NCBI GenBank assembly: GCA_013399875.1
Contig: VXAZ01018984.1
Span: 2,734,935 to 2,798,934 of the forward strand
Length of the DNA stretch: 64,000 nt
Direction: 5' to 3'
DNA from: Gymnorhina tibicen
Lineage: Eukaryota; Chordata; Aves; Passeriformes; Artamidae
In this document: one piece after another, positions 25,389 through 34,729 of the stretch
Position numbering within the stretch: position 1 is the stretch's first letter
Layout: every line of letters starts with the position of its first letter
Made by a program: the position numbers and the translations under genes
The notes under the pieces: generated by a model
What the model was told of the DNA's origin: nothing
What the model saw: the letters and a program-made list of their open reading frames with translations, nothing else
The model's database searches: none

Positions 25389-26865
25389 GTGAGCACCCGG
25401 ACGAGGGCTGTGCACCACACGCCGTGTCCGTGCCCGGCTGAGGACACGTGACAGGGCCACCCTTCTGGTGCTGCGGGGTTGGCGCCACGATTGAAGTATT
25501 TGTCTTGCCCGTATCTGGCTTAGGCTGAGCAGTGAACCCCGGCTGACTGCCTCGTGCTGTTTGACTTGGCTGGCCACTGGGAAGGACTCAGGGGTTTGCT
25601 GTGGGGTTGGTTTTTTTAAATGGCTTTGTTAGGCAGCTGTGCTTTTAGAAGCCTCTAACTTTTTAAGCAGTGTTCCTTTAAGTTTTGTGTTTGGAAACAT
25701 CCCATCATGTACACGGATTCACAGCAAATCTAAAGCCCTGTTCTTCCAGTTGCCTCTGATAGTTCCCTTGTCTTCAGCCAAATGTATGAAATCAAAAAGT
25801 TTAAAAGTGCATCAAGAATTGTTATATCAATCTACACATTTCCTCTGTTTGCTAGAGGTATATACATTCTGTGACCAACATGATCAAAGAAAGAAAACCT
25901 TCAGGAGAATTTGCCTGAATAATTGAAAGGAGCTGCCCAGTTAAAATGGATATTTAGGCATTCTTCTTGTTGTATGCACTGTTGTGCACTCTGCAAACTG
26001 TGATGTGCACTCTAGTGGCCAAGCAGATTACCAAATCACTCTTACTTTTAGTCAAAGTGCCAAGAGCAGATTTAATTACAAAATCATAGAAGAAAGAAAT
26101 AAATGAGACCTGCCGGATTAGATTATCTAGTCCTTCCCCTTGGGAAAGCAAAATAGTGCCCTGGAGTATATGCCTTTTCCAATCTTTCTGGCTTGTTTTA
26201 AATGTTAATGGCCTAATCAAAGCAAGAGGAGGATGCTGCAAAGAAAGTTAAATTAAAGGGTCCTTTCCACTGCCTCTCAGTATCACTCTGTTTATGTGCT
26301 GGCTGCGAAATCTGTATCCCTGCTAATTATTTGCATAGCTGAAGACTGCTGTTTTCCACTCAAGCATAAGAAATGTTTGAACCCATTTTAACTTGCTTAC
26401 ACTGAAACTGCCAGGCAGTTTTGCACAAGATCCCAGTTTGGCACGGGAACCATTCCAGGGCTCGAAAATCACTCCTGGAGTGTGCAGCAAGCTCTCTGTT
26501 TGTCAGTGTATCAGCTGTACTAAACATCTTGGCAAAGCTGCAGTGCCTCTTATTGCCCAAAGGAATCAGTTAGGTGATACACAGCATCTGGAATCTGTAG
26601 TTTTTAATTAACTTTATGATTATTTAGCATCATTATAGCATGTACAGGATTGTTGCATTGTGCCTGCCCTTAATCACATTGGCATGGCCATCAGTTCAAA
26701 GGCAGTTCAGCAGACAAAAGAATTTTGCAGTGAACACAGAGCAGCGAGGAAGAGCAGAAAACTGTGCTGTGAGTTTCCTCTTGCAAATTTGGGGAAAGGC
26801 CATAGGCTTCTGTTTGTGGTTTGTTTTTTAATGTTTCTTACTCTTGAATTCTCTCGTGCCTGCAG
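25389..26865 (+). other. ZNF827: ZNF827 intron between exons C and D
   Basis: This intron is about 1.5 kb. It contains the old antisense CR1-like fragment at 26082-26235 annotated separately. Apart from that I see nothing specific. It ends with the acceptor CTCTCGTGCCTGCAG. Confidence 0.85.
26082..26235 (-). repeat. Old CR1/L3-like 3' fragment, antisense
   Basis: The + strand reads AAAATCATAGAAGAAAGAAA, then GATTATCTAGTCCTTCCCCT, then CCAATCTTTCTGGCTTGTTT. This order (ATCATAGAA, ATCTAGTCCTTCC, CCAATCT...TTTTAAATG) resembles the antisense 3' end of old amniote CR1/L3 elements rather than the younger avian CR1. It is diverged and short, so the family call is tentative. Confidence 0.55.
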
Positions 26866-27032
26866 CTGCCACGTGTGTGGGTTTGAGACGGAGATGAATG
26901 TCCAGTTTGTCAGTCATATGTCCCTCCACGTGGATAAGGAGCAGTGGATGTTCTCCATTTGCTGCACGGCGTGCGATTTTGTCACTATGGAAGAGGCAGA
27001 TATGAAGGCTCATGTCAACAACAAGCACACAG
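26866..27032 (+). CDS. ZNF827: ZNF827 coding exon D (zinc fingers 3 and 4)
   Basis: The exon is 167 bases, phase 2 to phase 1. Acceptor GTGCCTGCAG, donor CACACAG|GTGATG. It encodes two C2H2 fingers. The first is C139-x2-C142-x12-H155-x3-H159 (CHVCGFETEMNVQFVSHMSL). The second is C171-x2-C174-x12-H187-x4-H192, whose CCTACDFVTMEEADMK start has an extra Cys next to the first ligand. The linker HVDKEQWMFSI is non-canonical and conserved with human ZNF827, which suggests these fingers do not form a standard DNA-reading tandem. If the donor were not used, the frame would run about 17 more residues to a stop, with an AATAAA at 27228-27233. Confidence 0.95.
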
Positions 27033-29948
27033 GTGATGATCCCTCTCTCCCAGCTGCAGTGATCTCTCTCTTCCTTGCTTTTTAGGTGCAACCTTCGCAC
27101 TTCCCATTAGCACTCTGCTTTCACTGAAATGCTTGCTAATTAAGGCCTGATCTCTCAAAGTTGAAGTGAATTGGACTCCAGCCAGGCAAATAATCTGGTG
27201 GTACAGATCAATTTTCAAGCTTAGTGAAATAAATGAAGGACTACTTAGCCCTTCTTCTTCCTATTCCTCTTATCCCCTGAATCCCCTCCCCTGTTGGAGT
27301 CAGCATATTTCATTTGTTTTTCTGACTGGTTTACTATTTCATCAAAATCCTGCTTTGACTTCAGCGATGATAAGGTGACTTTGAGGGCTAATTGTGCCTA
27401 CCTGGCTGTAAGTCTGAAACAAACATTATGTCGAGCTTTGCTCTTCGCTGTGTTTGCCCCCACAGTCCATCAGTTTGGAATTTCACGCTGATGTTCAGTT
27501 GACACTGTGATTCAGCAATACCACAAATGTAACTTTATTTTAAATAGCAGAATGAGTCGTGCTCGCTCCCTGGTCCTGCTCACTTAATAGTCCAGGATAA
27601 GAGCAATAGCAGTTTTCAAACAAGCTCCATATGCTTGGTCCAACTAATGAAGTCTGGCATAATTTAAGGAGAAGAAAATGGGAATCCTTTTAATTAATTT
27701 CTCTTATAAGACCAGGCAGAAGCATTTTTCTGCCACAAACTACTCACAGTTGTGTTTACGATACAGAACCTGAATTGCATCCAGCACAACTTTTCCATCG
27801 CTAAATTGCTTTTCCTGTCTTACCAGGAATAAAATTGGGAAAACAGGAGGGATGAAGAAGAAGGGAGAGAAGAATACAATTGGTTGTGTTCACAGATACA
27901 TAAGTTAAACGTAACTGCAGAAATATGAACTACTGGAAAGCTCTCAAGGGATTTTATGCCAGCATAGCTCTCTGCACTACTTCATAATGAGGAGTTCAAG
28001 GCAAATGAGAAACACCACCCATAGCTATGTGAAAAGCCTCAGAGCTCAAAAGTGAGCTGTGCTCTGCTATGTTTTCCTATTGTGACTAAAAGATTGAAAC
28101 TGCTACTTGTCTTTTGAAGATAGGCAAAACCCCCTTGTTCTTCCTTCACCCTGCCCAACTGAGCCACTCAGCTGGTGATTCAGCCAAATGCTCACACATA
28201 TGGCAAATACGGAGTAAAAAATAGAATGGGTTTTCTGGGTCACTTGACTCCAGTTCCTTATCCTGTGATGTTACCAGGTCATAAAGGGACTTTTTGTGAG
28301 GATATGGCATATGCCTTCAAAGAAGTATCATTGTTTTAAACAAACTATATCTAGAGCCAGGCAGCTGTAGACTTTCTTGCATTAAAGATCAAGGACCTTT
28401 TTAAAATTTCCAGTGTGTGTCTTAGTGATAATTAGAATACACGTACATTGTTCTTGTGCCAGAACTGCCCTTTATCTGAAACAACAGTCCATCTTTCATC
28501 CCTCCTTCCACAGTATTTATTCCCTCAGTGCATTTCTAGAGAACAACACTCTCCCCTCTAAATGTACACTGAGCCTTTTCCTCTATGGAACACAGTTTTC
28601 CTGCTGTACCAATCCCTCACTGCATGTGTTCTTGTTGGAACCCCTGCTCTGGACATATGCAATCACAGCTGTACACGGTGAAATGAAATAAGCAGTGGTG
28701 GCAGTGCAAACCAGCAGCAGCTACTGGGAATAGGTCACACAATAACATTCTGTGATCACATTTACCTTTCTTGAAGGCTCCCCAACACTGATTGCTCATA
28801 TTCATCCCCTGTTCTGCTTGAATTCTACTTTTGTTTTCCTTGACTGTTTCCAACTTAGGCGCTTCTCATTTGTAGCAAAAATTCTTGTTACTGGCCCTTC
28901 AGGTCATAACCTTGTCCTCTGTGCTATTAAATTTCATTCCATTTCAATTACTCTGGTCCCCAAGGTCAGTGAATCTCTCTGTATGATATCCAGTCATCCT
29001 CCCTATTGGCAGCTTGGGTCATCAGATTTCATTAGTGCATTCCTATGTTTTTATCTTAAAGGTGCCACTCATTAGTTTAAAGTTAAGTACACAGGTGCTG
29101 GTGTTTACAGAGGCCTTGATCAGGGGACTGTACCACATGGAGAATTTGAAGTTTTAGTGAAGTCTCCTTTTAACACAGCTCTGATTGAACCAGGACATGG
29201 GCGGGAGGGAATAATTTGCCCATCCTTGCCTCGTTGGCTCATGGCAGTTCTCAAATGGGCACTGTCCCTCTTGTTCAGTTCTAGTGTGCGATAGGGTTTG
29301 GGATTTGGACTTCATACATTTATTGCACACATAAGGAAGCTCTGATGCTTCTTTCGTAATGAAGCTTTATCTCTAGGTCCAGTTAAATAATGTGCTTTTC
29401 AATTAACTTTAGAAGGAGATCCTACTAAAAACACATAAATCTTGAGACCACGCTGTTACCTCTGCAATGATTACCAAGGATGCTCTTCAGTACAATGACT
29501 GAGATTATTCTCGTTCACCCTTCATCCCAAATCTGCCCACTAGATCCACATAAATGGAAAGGTAGGGGAAGTTTAGCTTGGACCAGTGGGTTTCTGCACC
29601 CCAAACCTACAGAAATTCTGTTTCCTAAGTGACCTGTTTTCATTGCTTTTGAACTCATAGTAGTCAAAGTGTTTTCTTGACATTTTTCAGTCCAGTAATG
29701 AGGTAGAATTGCATGATCCCCTCCCACTACCATCACAGAAACACTCAATTGCAGAATAAACTGAGAGATGTACTGTGGTTAAACACTGATAAAAAGGAAG
29801 GAGGCCAAACAATGTTTTTTTAATCAGCTAAATTAATTTCAGACTTGTTTTGAATTAACTTTAAAGATAAGTACTTCCTGCAATTTAAAACAGAATCATG
29901 GAGACTCCATCTAATCTGCTGAACTAGTTATTGCTCTTTGTTTTTCAG
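27033..29948 (+). other. ZNF827: ZNF827 intron between exons D and E
   Basis: This 2.9 kb intron contains an old antisense CR1 reverse-transcriptase fragment at about 28891-29050, annotated separately. An AATAAA hexamer lies at 27228-27233, about 195 bases past the donor. I recognise nothing else. Confidence 0.85.
28891..29050 (-). repeat. Old CR1-type LINE fragment (reverse transcriptase region), antisense
   Basis: Read on the - strand, the segment gives GATGACCCAAGCTGCCAATA, then a block ending ATATCATACAGAGAGATTC, then GGAGTAATTGAAATGGAATG-like and AAATTTAATAGCACAGAGG. These are decayed forms of the CR1 reverse-transcriptase stretch that runs from the FADDTKLGG box through the conserved MKFN segment to KCKV(M/L)H. 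Frameshifts and substitutions are numerous. It is inactive and probably predates modern birds. Confidence 0.7.
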
Positions 29949-30140
29949 CTGAAGAGAGGAAGACACCCAGCGAATCTAACAGTCCATCTTCATCTTCGCT
30001 GTCAGCACTGAGCGACTCTGCCAACAGCAAAGAAGATGCAGATATAACCCCAAAAAACAAGGGGTCAAACAACCTGCTGGTCATTTCTGTAGTGCCTGGT
30101 AGTCAGACCTCAGTGAACACTGAAGAGAAGTCAGAGAAAG
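29949..30140 (+). CDS. ZNF827: ZNF827 coding exon E (Ser-rich inter-finger linker)
   Basis: The exon is 192 bases, phase 1 to phase 1, in-frame by length. Acceptor TGTTTTTCAG, donor GAAAG|GTAAAG. It encodes a low-complexity segment with no zinc finger: KTPSESNSPSSSSLSALSDS, then a charged stretch, then NNLLVISVVPGSQ and an acidic EEKSEK end. It separates fingers 4 and 5 by about 67 residues. It matches human ZNF827, with the most divergence in the middle (KEDADITPKNKG). The Ser-Pro and Ser-rich content suggests phosphorylation; this is inference. The symmetrical phase makes it a natural cassette exon whose removal would bring the two finger groups together. Confidence 0.94.
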
Positions 30141-30232
30141 GTAAAGCACTGTTTAACAAATGCAAACTGTCACTCTCTACGCAGTCGATCTGGCCACAGT
30201 GTAAGGACTAAGTTTTCCTGTTCATTTTTCAG
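30141..30232 (+). other. ZNF827: ZNF827 short intron (92 bases)
   Basis: A 92-base intron with donor GTAAAG and acceptor TTCATTTTTCAG separates exons E and F. It is close to the practical minimum for vertebrate introns and very unlike the others in this gene. Confidence 0.93.
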
Positions 30233-30410
30233 GCTTTGAATGTGTTTTCTGTAACTTTGTCTGCAAAACAAAAAATATGTTTGAACGTCACCTGCAAATC
30301 CACCTGATCACACGAATGTTCGAGTGTGACGTGTGCCACAAGTTCATGAAGACACCTGAGCAATTACTGGAGCACAAGAAATGCCACACTGTCCCCACCG
30401 GTGGGCTCAA
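30233..30410 (+). CDS. ZNF827: ZNF827 coding exon F (zinc fingers 5 and 6)
   Basis: The exon is 178 bases, phase 1 to phase 2. Acceptor TTTTTCAG, donor CTCAA|GTAAGG, which has A rather than G at the last exon base. It encodes two C2H2 fingers: C261-x2-C264-x12-H277-x3-H281 (CVFCNFVCKTKNMFERHLQI) and C289-x2-C292-x12-H305-x3-H309 (CDVCHKFMKTPEQLLEHKKC). The linker HLITRMFE is close to standard length but not TGEKP-like. TVPTGGL continues to the Lys codon completed by the last exon. Sequence matches human ZNF827 essentially throughout. Confidence 0.95.
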
Positions 30411-33203
30411 GTAAGGAAAGCAAGTACACAAACTTTTACTGTGTTAAGCACCTTAGTACTGTGGGGATAGGACAAAAGGAAGTCAGTCAGAAAGGGTTGG
30501 TTAATTAATAATCCAGTTTTGGGGCTTCCTTGTATTTAGATGACCCAAGGCCTGTCCTTCAGGCTTGCATCATTACAGCAGATTGGTAGCCTAGCAGCAG
30601 AGGAGCTGTAACAAACTATGGTCCTTTCCCTTTTCAAGTCACAGAGGAGACAGTATGTGATGGGTCCTACAAAGAGCTTTTGGCAGACTAAGGGGTTTTT
30701 TTTCAAAGCATCAGAGCAAAAAGAAGCACCCAGCACAGGCTCTGTGTTGCACCTGGCTCAAAGAAACTAAATCCTGTACAGCCTCTGCAACTAGGTATGA
30801 AGTTACAGCCTTAAAGGTTATAGCCTTTGTGTACTCAAATGCAAAGTCACTTCTCTCCGAGAATGAATAACTTGGATGCTTTCTGCTTTGGTTGCATGCC
30901 CTACAATAATCACTACTGTATAAATTAACATGTAATGAGTAATACAGTCTTTTAAGAAAAAAAGCCCTTTGATTTTGGCTGTGGTGGTGTCCTTTAAGGT
31001 CTTTCAGTGCAGAGCAGCATTTCTAGAGAATGAGTGTGCCCTCACGTCAAAGTCAGACCCCTGAGGGAAAGAGGGACTGCTGGGGCCATATGCTTGCTCT
31101 CTGGGCAGGCGGTGTGACATTATGAAAGAGGCACAGCCCTGGTCTCTGTTCCAGCTGCTGCAGGAAAAAAGGCTGGAACCACTTGGAGCCCAGCTAGGGC
31201 TCAGCCCAGGGCTCCCCCAGCGTCTGTTGCTCTTGCTGAGCAGGCTGATGTTTCCAGCGCGCCGCGGCTGGGACACGAGGAGCGCGCCACGTTCAGCGCC
31301 ACCGCGCGCGGCTCCTCGCTTTGTGCTGCAGCTTTGGAAAACTGGTCCTGTTTGCCAGGCAACCTCTGGTCTCCAGCTCAGTAGTTCCACAGACTGGGAC
31401 CTGTGGTCCCTTGAGATGAGATGACTGAATCTGGGAAGAAGACCAGACTGAGAAACAAATAGTGTGCCAGAACGACGGGATGTCTGCCTTGGACATACAG
31501 ACCAGTTGTCTAATGCACATTGGGTTTAAGCTGCATAAAATCTGTTCTATTTACCAAGGAAAAACCATGACCTATGACTCAAGTCTTCCTGACAGAATGG
31601 TTTTCTCAGTCTCTATTCCTGCCCAACTCAAGTAATAATTAGGTACTTTGAAAGCTGCATCTAAGAAAAAGCTCTGATTTATTTTTTTTTAAGGCATCCA
31701 GAAGAGCCTGAAGAGATCTAAGTAAATTGTATTTTTCTGTCTCCTGTTTGCTGTGAGGGAAGAGAAAAAAAACATGCTTCTTCCAGCTCCAGGTCAAAAT
31801 CTGAGATTCTGATCCAGAGAGCACCCAGCCCAGGAGAGGTATGTGTGCATTGACAGCCAAGTCCTCTGGTGCGAGAGATAATCACATTAGAAGCCTCAGA
31901 CAGGCTCCCTCTCTGGATCAGAGTACTTGATGTGCATCAGGAAAAGTGTCCAGATGTTTTAGTATCTCTTTGTCCTCCTGTTTTTACTCACTTTCCTCAA
32001 AAATCTCTTGATTAGCTTCTAGATTAATACTAAACCTCTATGTGCAACCAGATGTAGCAAGGAAAACACACATAGAGAGGATCTCGGCTTAGAAATTATC
32101 CAAAATGCCAGAACACAATTAGCAGACCTGCTAAACAGTGAATGCAGATATGTGGCAGCTGGGATGCTGGAAGACAGTAGCAAGGTGCCTTAGCTGTAAG
32201 TTTTAATCCAGCCCTGCTCTCTGAGCTCACCAGTTCCATGTGGAAGGCTGTGTGCTTGCTTCAATACAGCAGAGATCCCTGGCAGGCAGCTGTCCCCACC
32301 AACTTCCTCTCAGCTGCACCAAGCAGCAGCGGGTGTGTTTCGGGTTTGGTGGTGTCCAGGCTTGTTTAGTGTGCAGCTCAGGCTTCTTTCCAAGCTTCCA
32401 TGACTCTCTCCTCTCCTCTTCTCAGCCCCTCCTGGCTCAGGAACTGGGGTGAGGCCCTTTGCCATGTCCACCCTGGGCCGGACGCTTGGTGCTGTGAGTA
32501 AGCAGAACCCACATCCTGTTCCTACACAGAAGCAATTCCTGCCATGGCAGAGGCAGCTGTAGGCAAACACTGCCAAGCACACGCCCCTTTCAGCATGGCT
32601 AGCTCATCTCCCAGAAATGGGAGTCCCTACAAATCACCCTAACAGCCTGGCTTTCAGCTGCTCCTAGCAGGATACCCAGCAAGCTTACTGTTCAAGGTCA
32701 CATAAAAGGGATTTCCTGAGCTTTTGCTGTACGTGTGGTATTACAAGTTTATTCCATCTTTACTTAAACAGCTGCTTTCATACTCATCTGTAAACACTCA
32801 CTTTAAACCACTTCTTAATGGAAAAAATGGCCAAAGTGACTTCGTGCAAACACTAGGAATCGTTACACAAAGTACCTGAGCATCAGTCACCCACCCTGCA
32901 CTCCCCGGCCTGCTTTGGGGGAAGACCCCATCAAGGTAAGCCAGAAGGTTAAAGGGATGCTCCTTCAGAGCGAATCAGTGTTTCCCTAGGAATGCCATTA
33001 AATGGGCAAACCTCCTCTAAGTAGAGATGTGTCAAGGTGAACCAAATATTGGAAAGAGGCTTCACAAGGAGAACTGAGTGCCTTTTTCTCCTCCTTAGTA
33101 GGTCAGAAAGGGGCTGAGCGACAGGGTTAAAGCAGGAACGCAGGTCTGCCAGCTGAGTGACTCCTTTTTTCTTTGTCCCTGCCCTTCCTTGCTGTGTTGC
33201 CAG
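30411..33203 (+). other. ZNF827: ZNF827 intron between exons F and G
   Basis: This 2.8 kb intron is mostly unremarkable, except for a compact CpG-rich block at about 31255-31325 that contains an inverted repeat (annotated separately). No transposable element or additional exon is recognised. The acceptor is CTGTGTTGCCAG. Confidence 0.85.
31255..31325. other. Intronic CpG-rich block with inverted repeat
   Basis: This short stretch has many CpGs, in contrast to the CpG-poor intron around it. CGAGGAGC at 31276-31283 is inverted at 31311-31318 (GCTCCTCG), with further GCGC pairing inside after a one-base bulge, so a stem-loop with a loop of about 27 bases can form. TTCAGCGCC at 31292-31300 differs by one base from the left half of the REST/RE1 motif as I remember it; the right half is poor. 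It could be a small regulatory element or simply a GC-rich island. Function is unknown. Confidence 0.5.
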
Positions 33204-34011
33204 GTGCCCGTTCTGCATCTACTCCACGAACCGCCCCGCAGCCATGGAGTGCCACCTGAAGACTCACTACAAGATGGAGTACAAGTGTCGGATCTGCCAG
33301 ACAGTGAAAGCCAACCAGCTGGAGCTGGAGATGCACATCCGCGAGCACCGCCTTGGCAACCATTACAAGTGTGACCAGTGTGGCTACCTGTCCAAGACGG
33401 CCAACAAGCTGATCGAGCACGTGCGTGTCCACACCGGCGAGCGCCCTTTTCACTGTGACCAGTGCAGCTACAGCTGCAAACGCAAAGACAATCTCAACTT
33501 GCACAAGAAACTGAAGCACGCTCCACGCCAGACCTTCAGCTGCGACGAGTGCCTGTTCAAGACTACCCACCCTTTTGTCTTCAGCCGCCACGTGAAGAAG
33601 CACCAGAATGGGGACTGCTCCGAAGAGGAGAAGAAGGGCCAGTATTCAACCTCCAAGGAAGCCAGTCCGCTCCTACCAGTGAACAGCTCCAGGAACCTTC
33701 TGTCACCCCTCTCAGTTATGTCTGCCTCCCAGGCTCTGCAAACAGTAGCTATGTCAGCTGCACACGGCAGCGGGGCAGAGCCAAACTTGGCAGTGAAAGC
33801 CTTGGCCATCAACGGCACTTCCCTGTGCTTTGATAAATACTGGAACTCAGAGTTTGCCCACCTTATTCCTTTAACGATGTTTTTCCCCAAAAACCACTAC
33901 GATCTCACATTCCATCCACCCAGACCTCAGACTGCACCGGGAGGTGCCTCTTCACCTAAACACTCCTTCCTTGCCTACCTTGGACTAACAGAAAGGGCAG
34001 AAACTGTCTGA
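33204..34011 (+). CDS. ZNF827: ZNF827 terminal coding exon G (zinc fingers 7-11 and C-terminal tail)
   Basis: The exon holds 808 coding bases, entered with one base of a Lys codon and ending at TGA 34009-34011. It encodes five tandem C2H2 fingers: C318/C321/H334/H338, C345/C348/H361/H365, C373/C376/H389/H393, C401/C404/H417/H422 and C430/C433/H446/H450. Only fingers 9 and 10 are joined by the canonical TGERPF linker, so this pair is the best candidate for sequence-specific DNA contact. A tail of about 135 residues follows, with the conserved NLLSPLSVMSASQALQTVA block, a HLIPLTM segment, PPRPQTAP and SFLAYLGL. The last residues are ERAETV, a possible class I PDZ ligand also present in human as I recall. 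The match to human ZNF827 is near-complete in the fingers and looser in the tail. Confidence 0.96.
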
Positions 34012-34683
34012 GGGCAGTTGCATTCTGTACCAAAAATCCCCAACAAACCCAGCAGGTTATACATTGCTGCAAAACGTAGCCCCAAGAGGTAACGAACACT
34101 TGTACTATATCATTAGTAAGGTTTAGCAAATGGCTCTGTGTGTATACTTATTGCATTGACATGAAAGCTGCTTTATTCAATCTCCAAGAGGTGACCTACT
34201 GCATACTTCTACCTTCAGAGGCATGTTCCCAGTACTCTTATCTAAGAAACTATTTTGTCTTGTTAAGCTGAAAAAAAAAGAGTGTCCTTATTGGCAATCA
34301 GCACTTGTAAGATGACATATTGATGCATTTTATTTTTGGGCTTTGTGTGCGTGCGGGTGCGTGGAAGAAAATTTGCCTGTAGTGTGCCATGACGTTGCTT
34401 TTGCACATCCCTTGGATTGGCTTATTTAATCATTCTTCTTTTCCCCTTTTCACACACTCGCTCCCTGCCTTCCCCTGCCTCCCCCTGAACTATGGAGCTG
34501 TGGGAGGAGTAATGTTTGGGGCGGGGCAGGGGGAGAACTGGTATATAATTTCAGTGCTGTTTGCAGCTTCCTTTAGTTGTTTGATGCCTTGTGCTCTGTT
34601 GACAAGGTTTGAGGATTTGGGGTAGAACTGATGAGGGAAAAAGTTGCTTTCAGCACTGCAGGATGAGAGCATGACAATGAAAA

Positions 34684-34729
34684 GTGTGTGTAAGTCCACA
34701 CACACAAGCAGTGTGTGCAGCCCACACAC
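34684..34729 (+). other. Two consecutive UG/CA hairpins in the ZNF827 3' UTR
   Basis: GTGTGTGT at 34684-34691 pairs with ACACACAC at 34698-34705 across a six-base loop. GTGTGTG at 34711-34717 pairs with CACACAC at 34723-34729 across a five-base loop. The arms could also pair with each other in alternative folds. UG repeats are ligands for TDP-43 and CELF proteins and CA repeats for hnRNP L. Any regulatory role here is inference. Confidence 0.6.

Noticed and set aside
31255..31325. CpG-rich block considered as the start of a separate gene
   Set aside because: It is too short for a CpG-island promoter, with no new first exon that I can join convincingly; kept only as a regulatory candidate.
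33127..33603. 158-codon open frame on the - strand opposite ZNF827 exon G
   Set aside because: It is the antisense shadow of the tandem zinc-finger coding sequence, which is clearly on the + strand.
34500..34540. G-runs (GGGGCGGGGCAGGGGG) as a G-quadruplex in the ZNF827 3' UTR
   Set aside because: Only three close runs are present; the next G-run is too far away for a standard four-run quadruplex.
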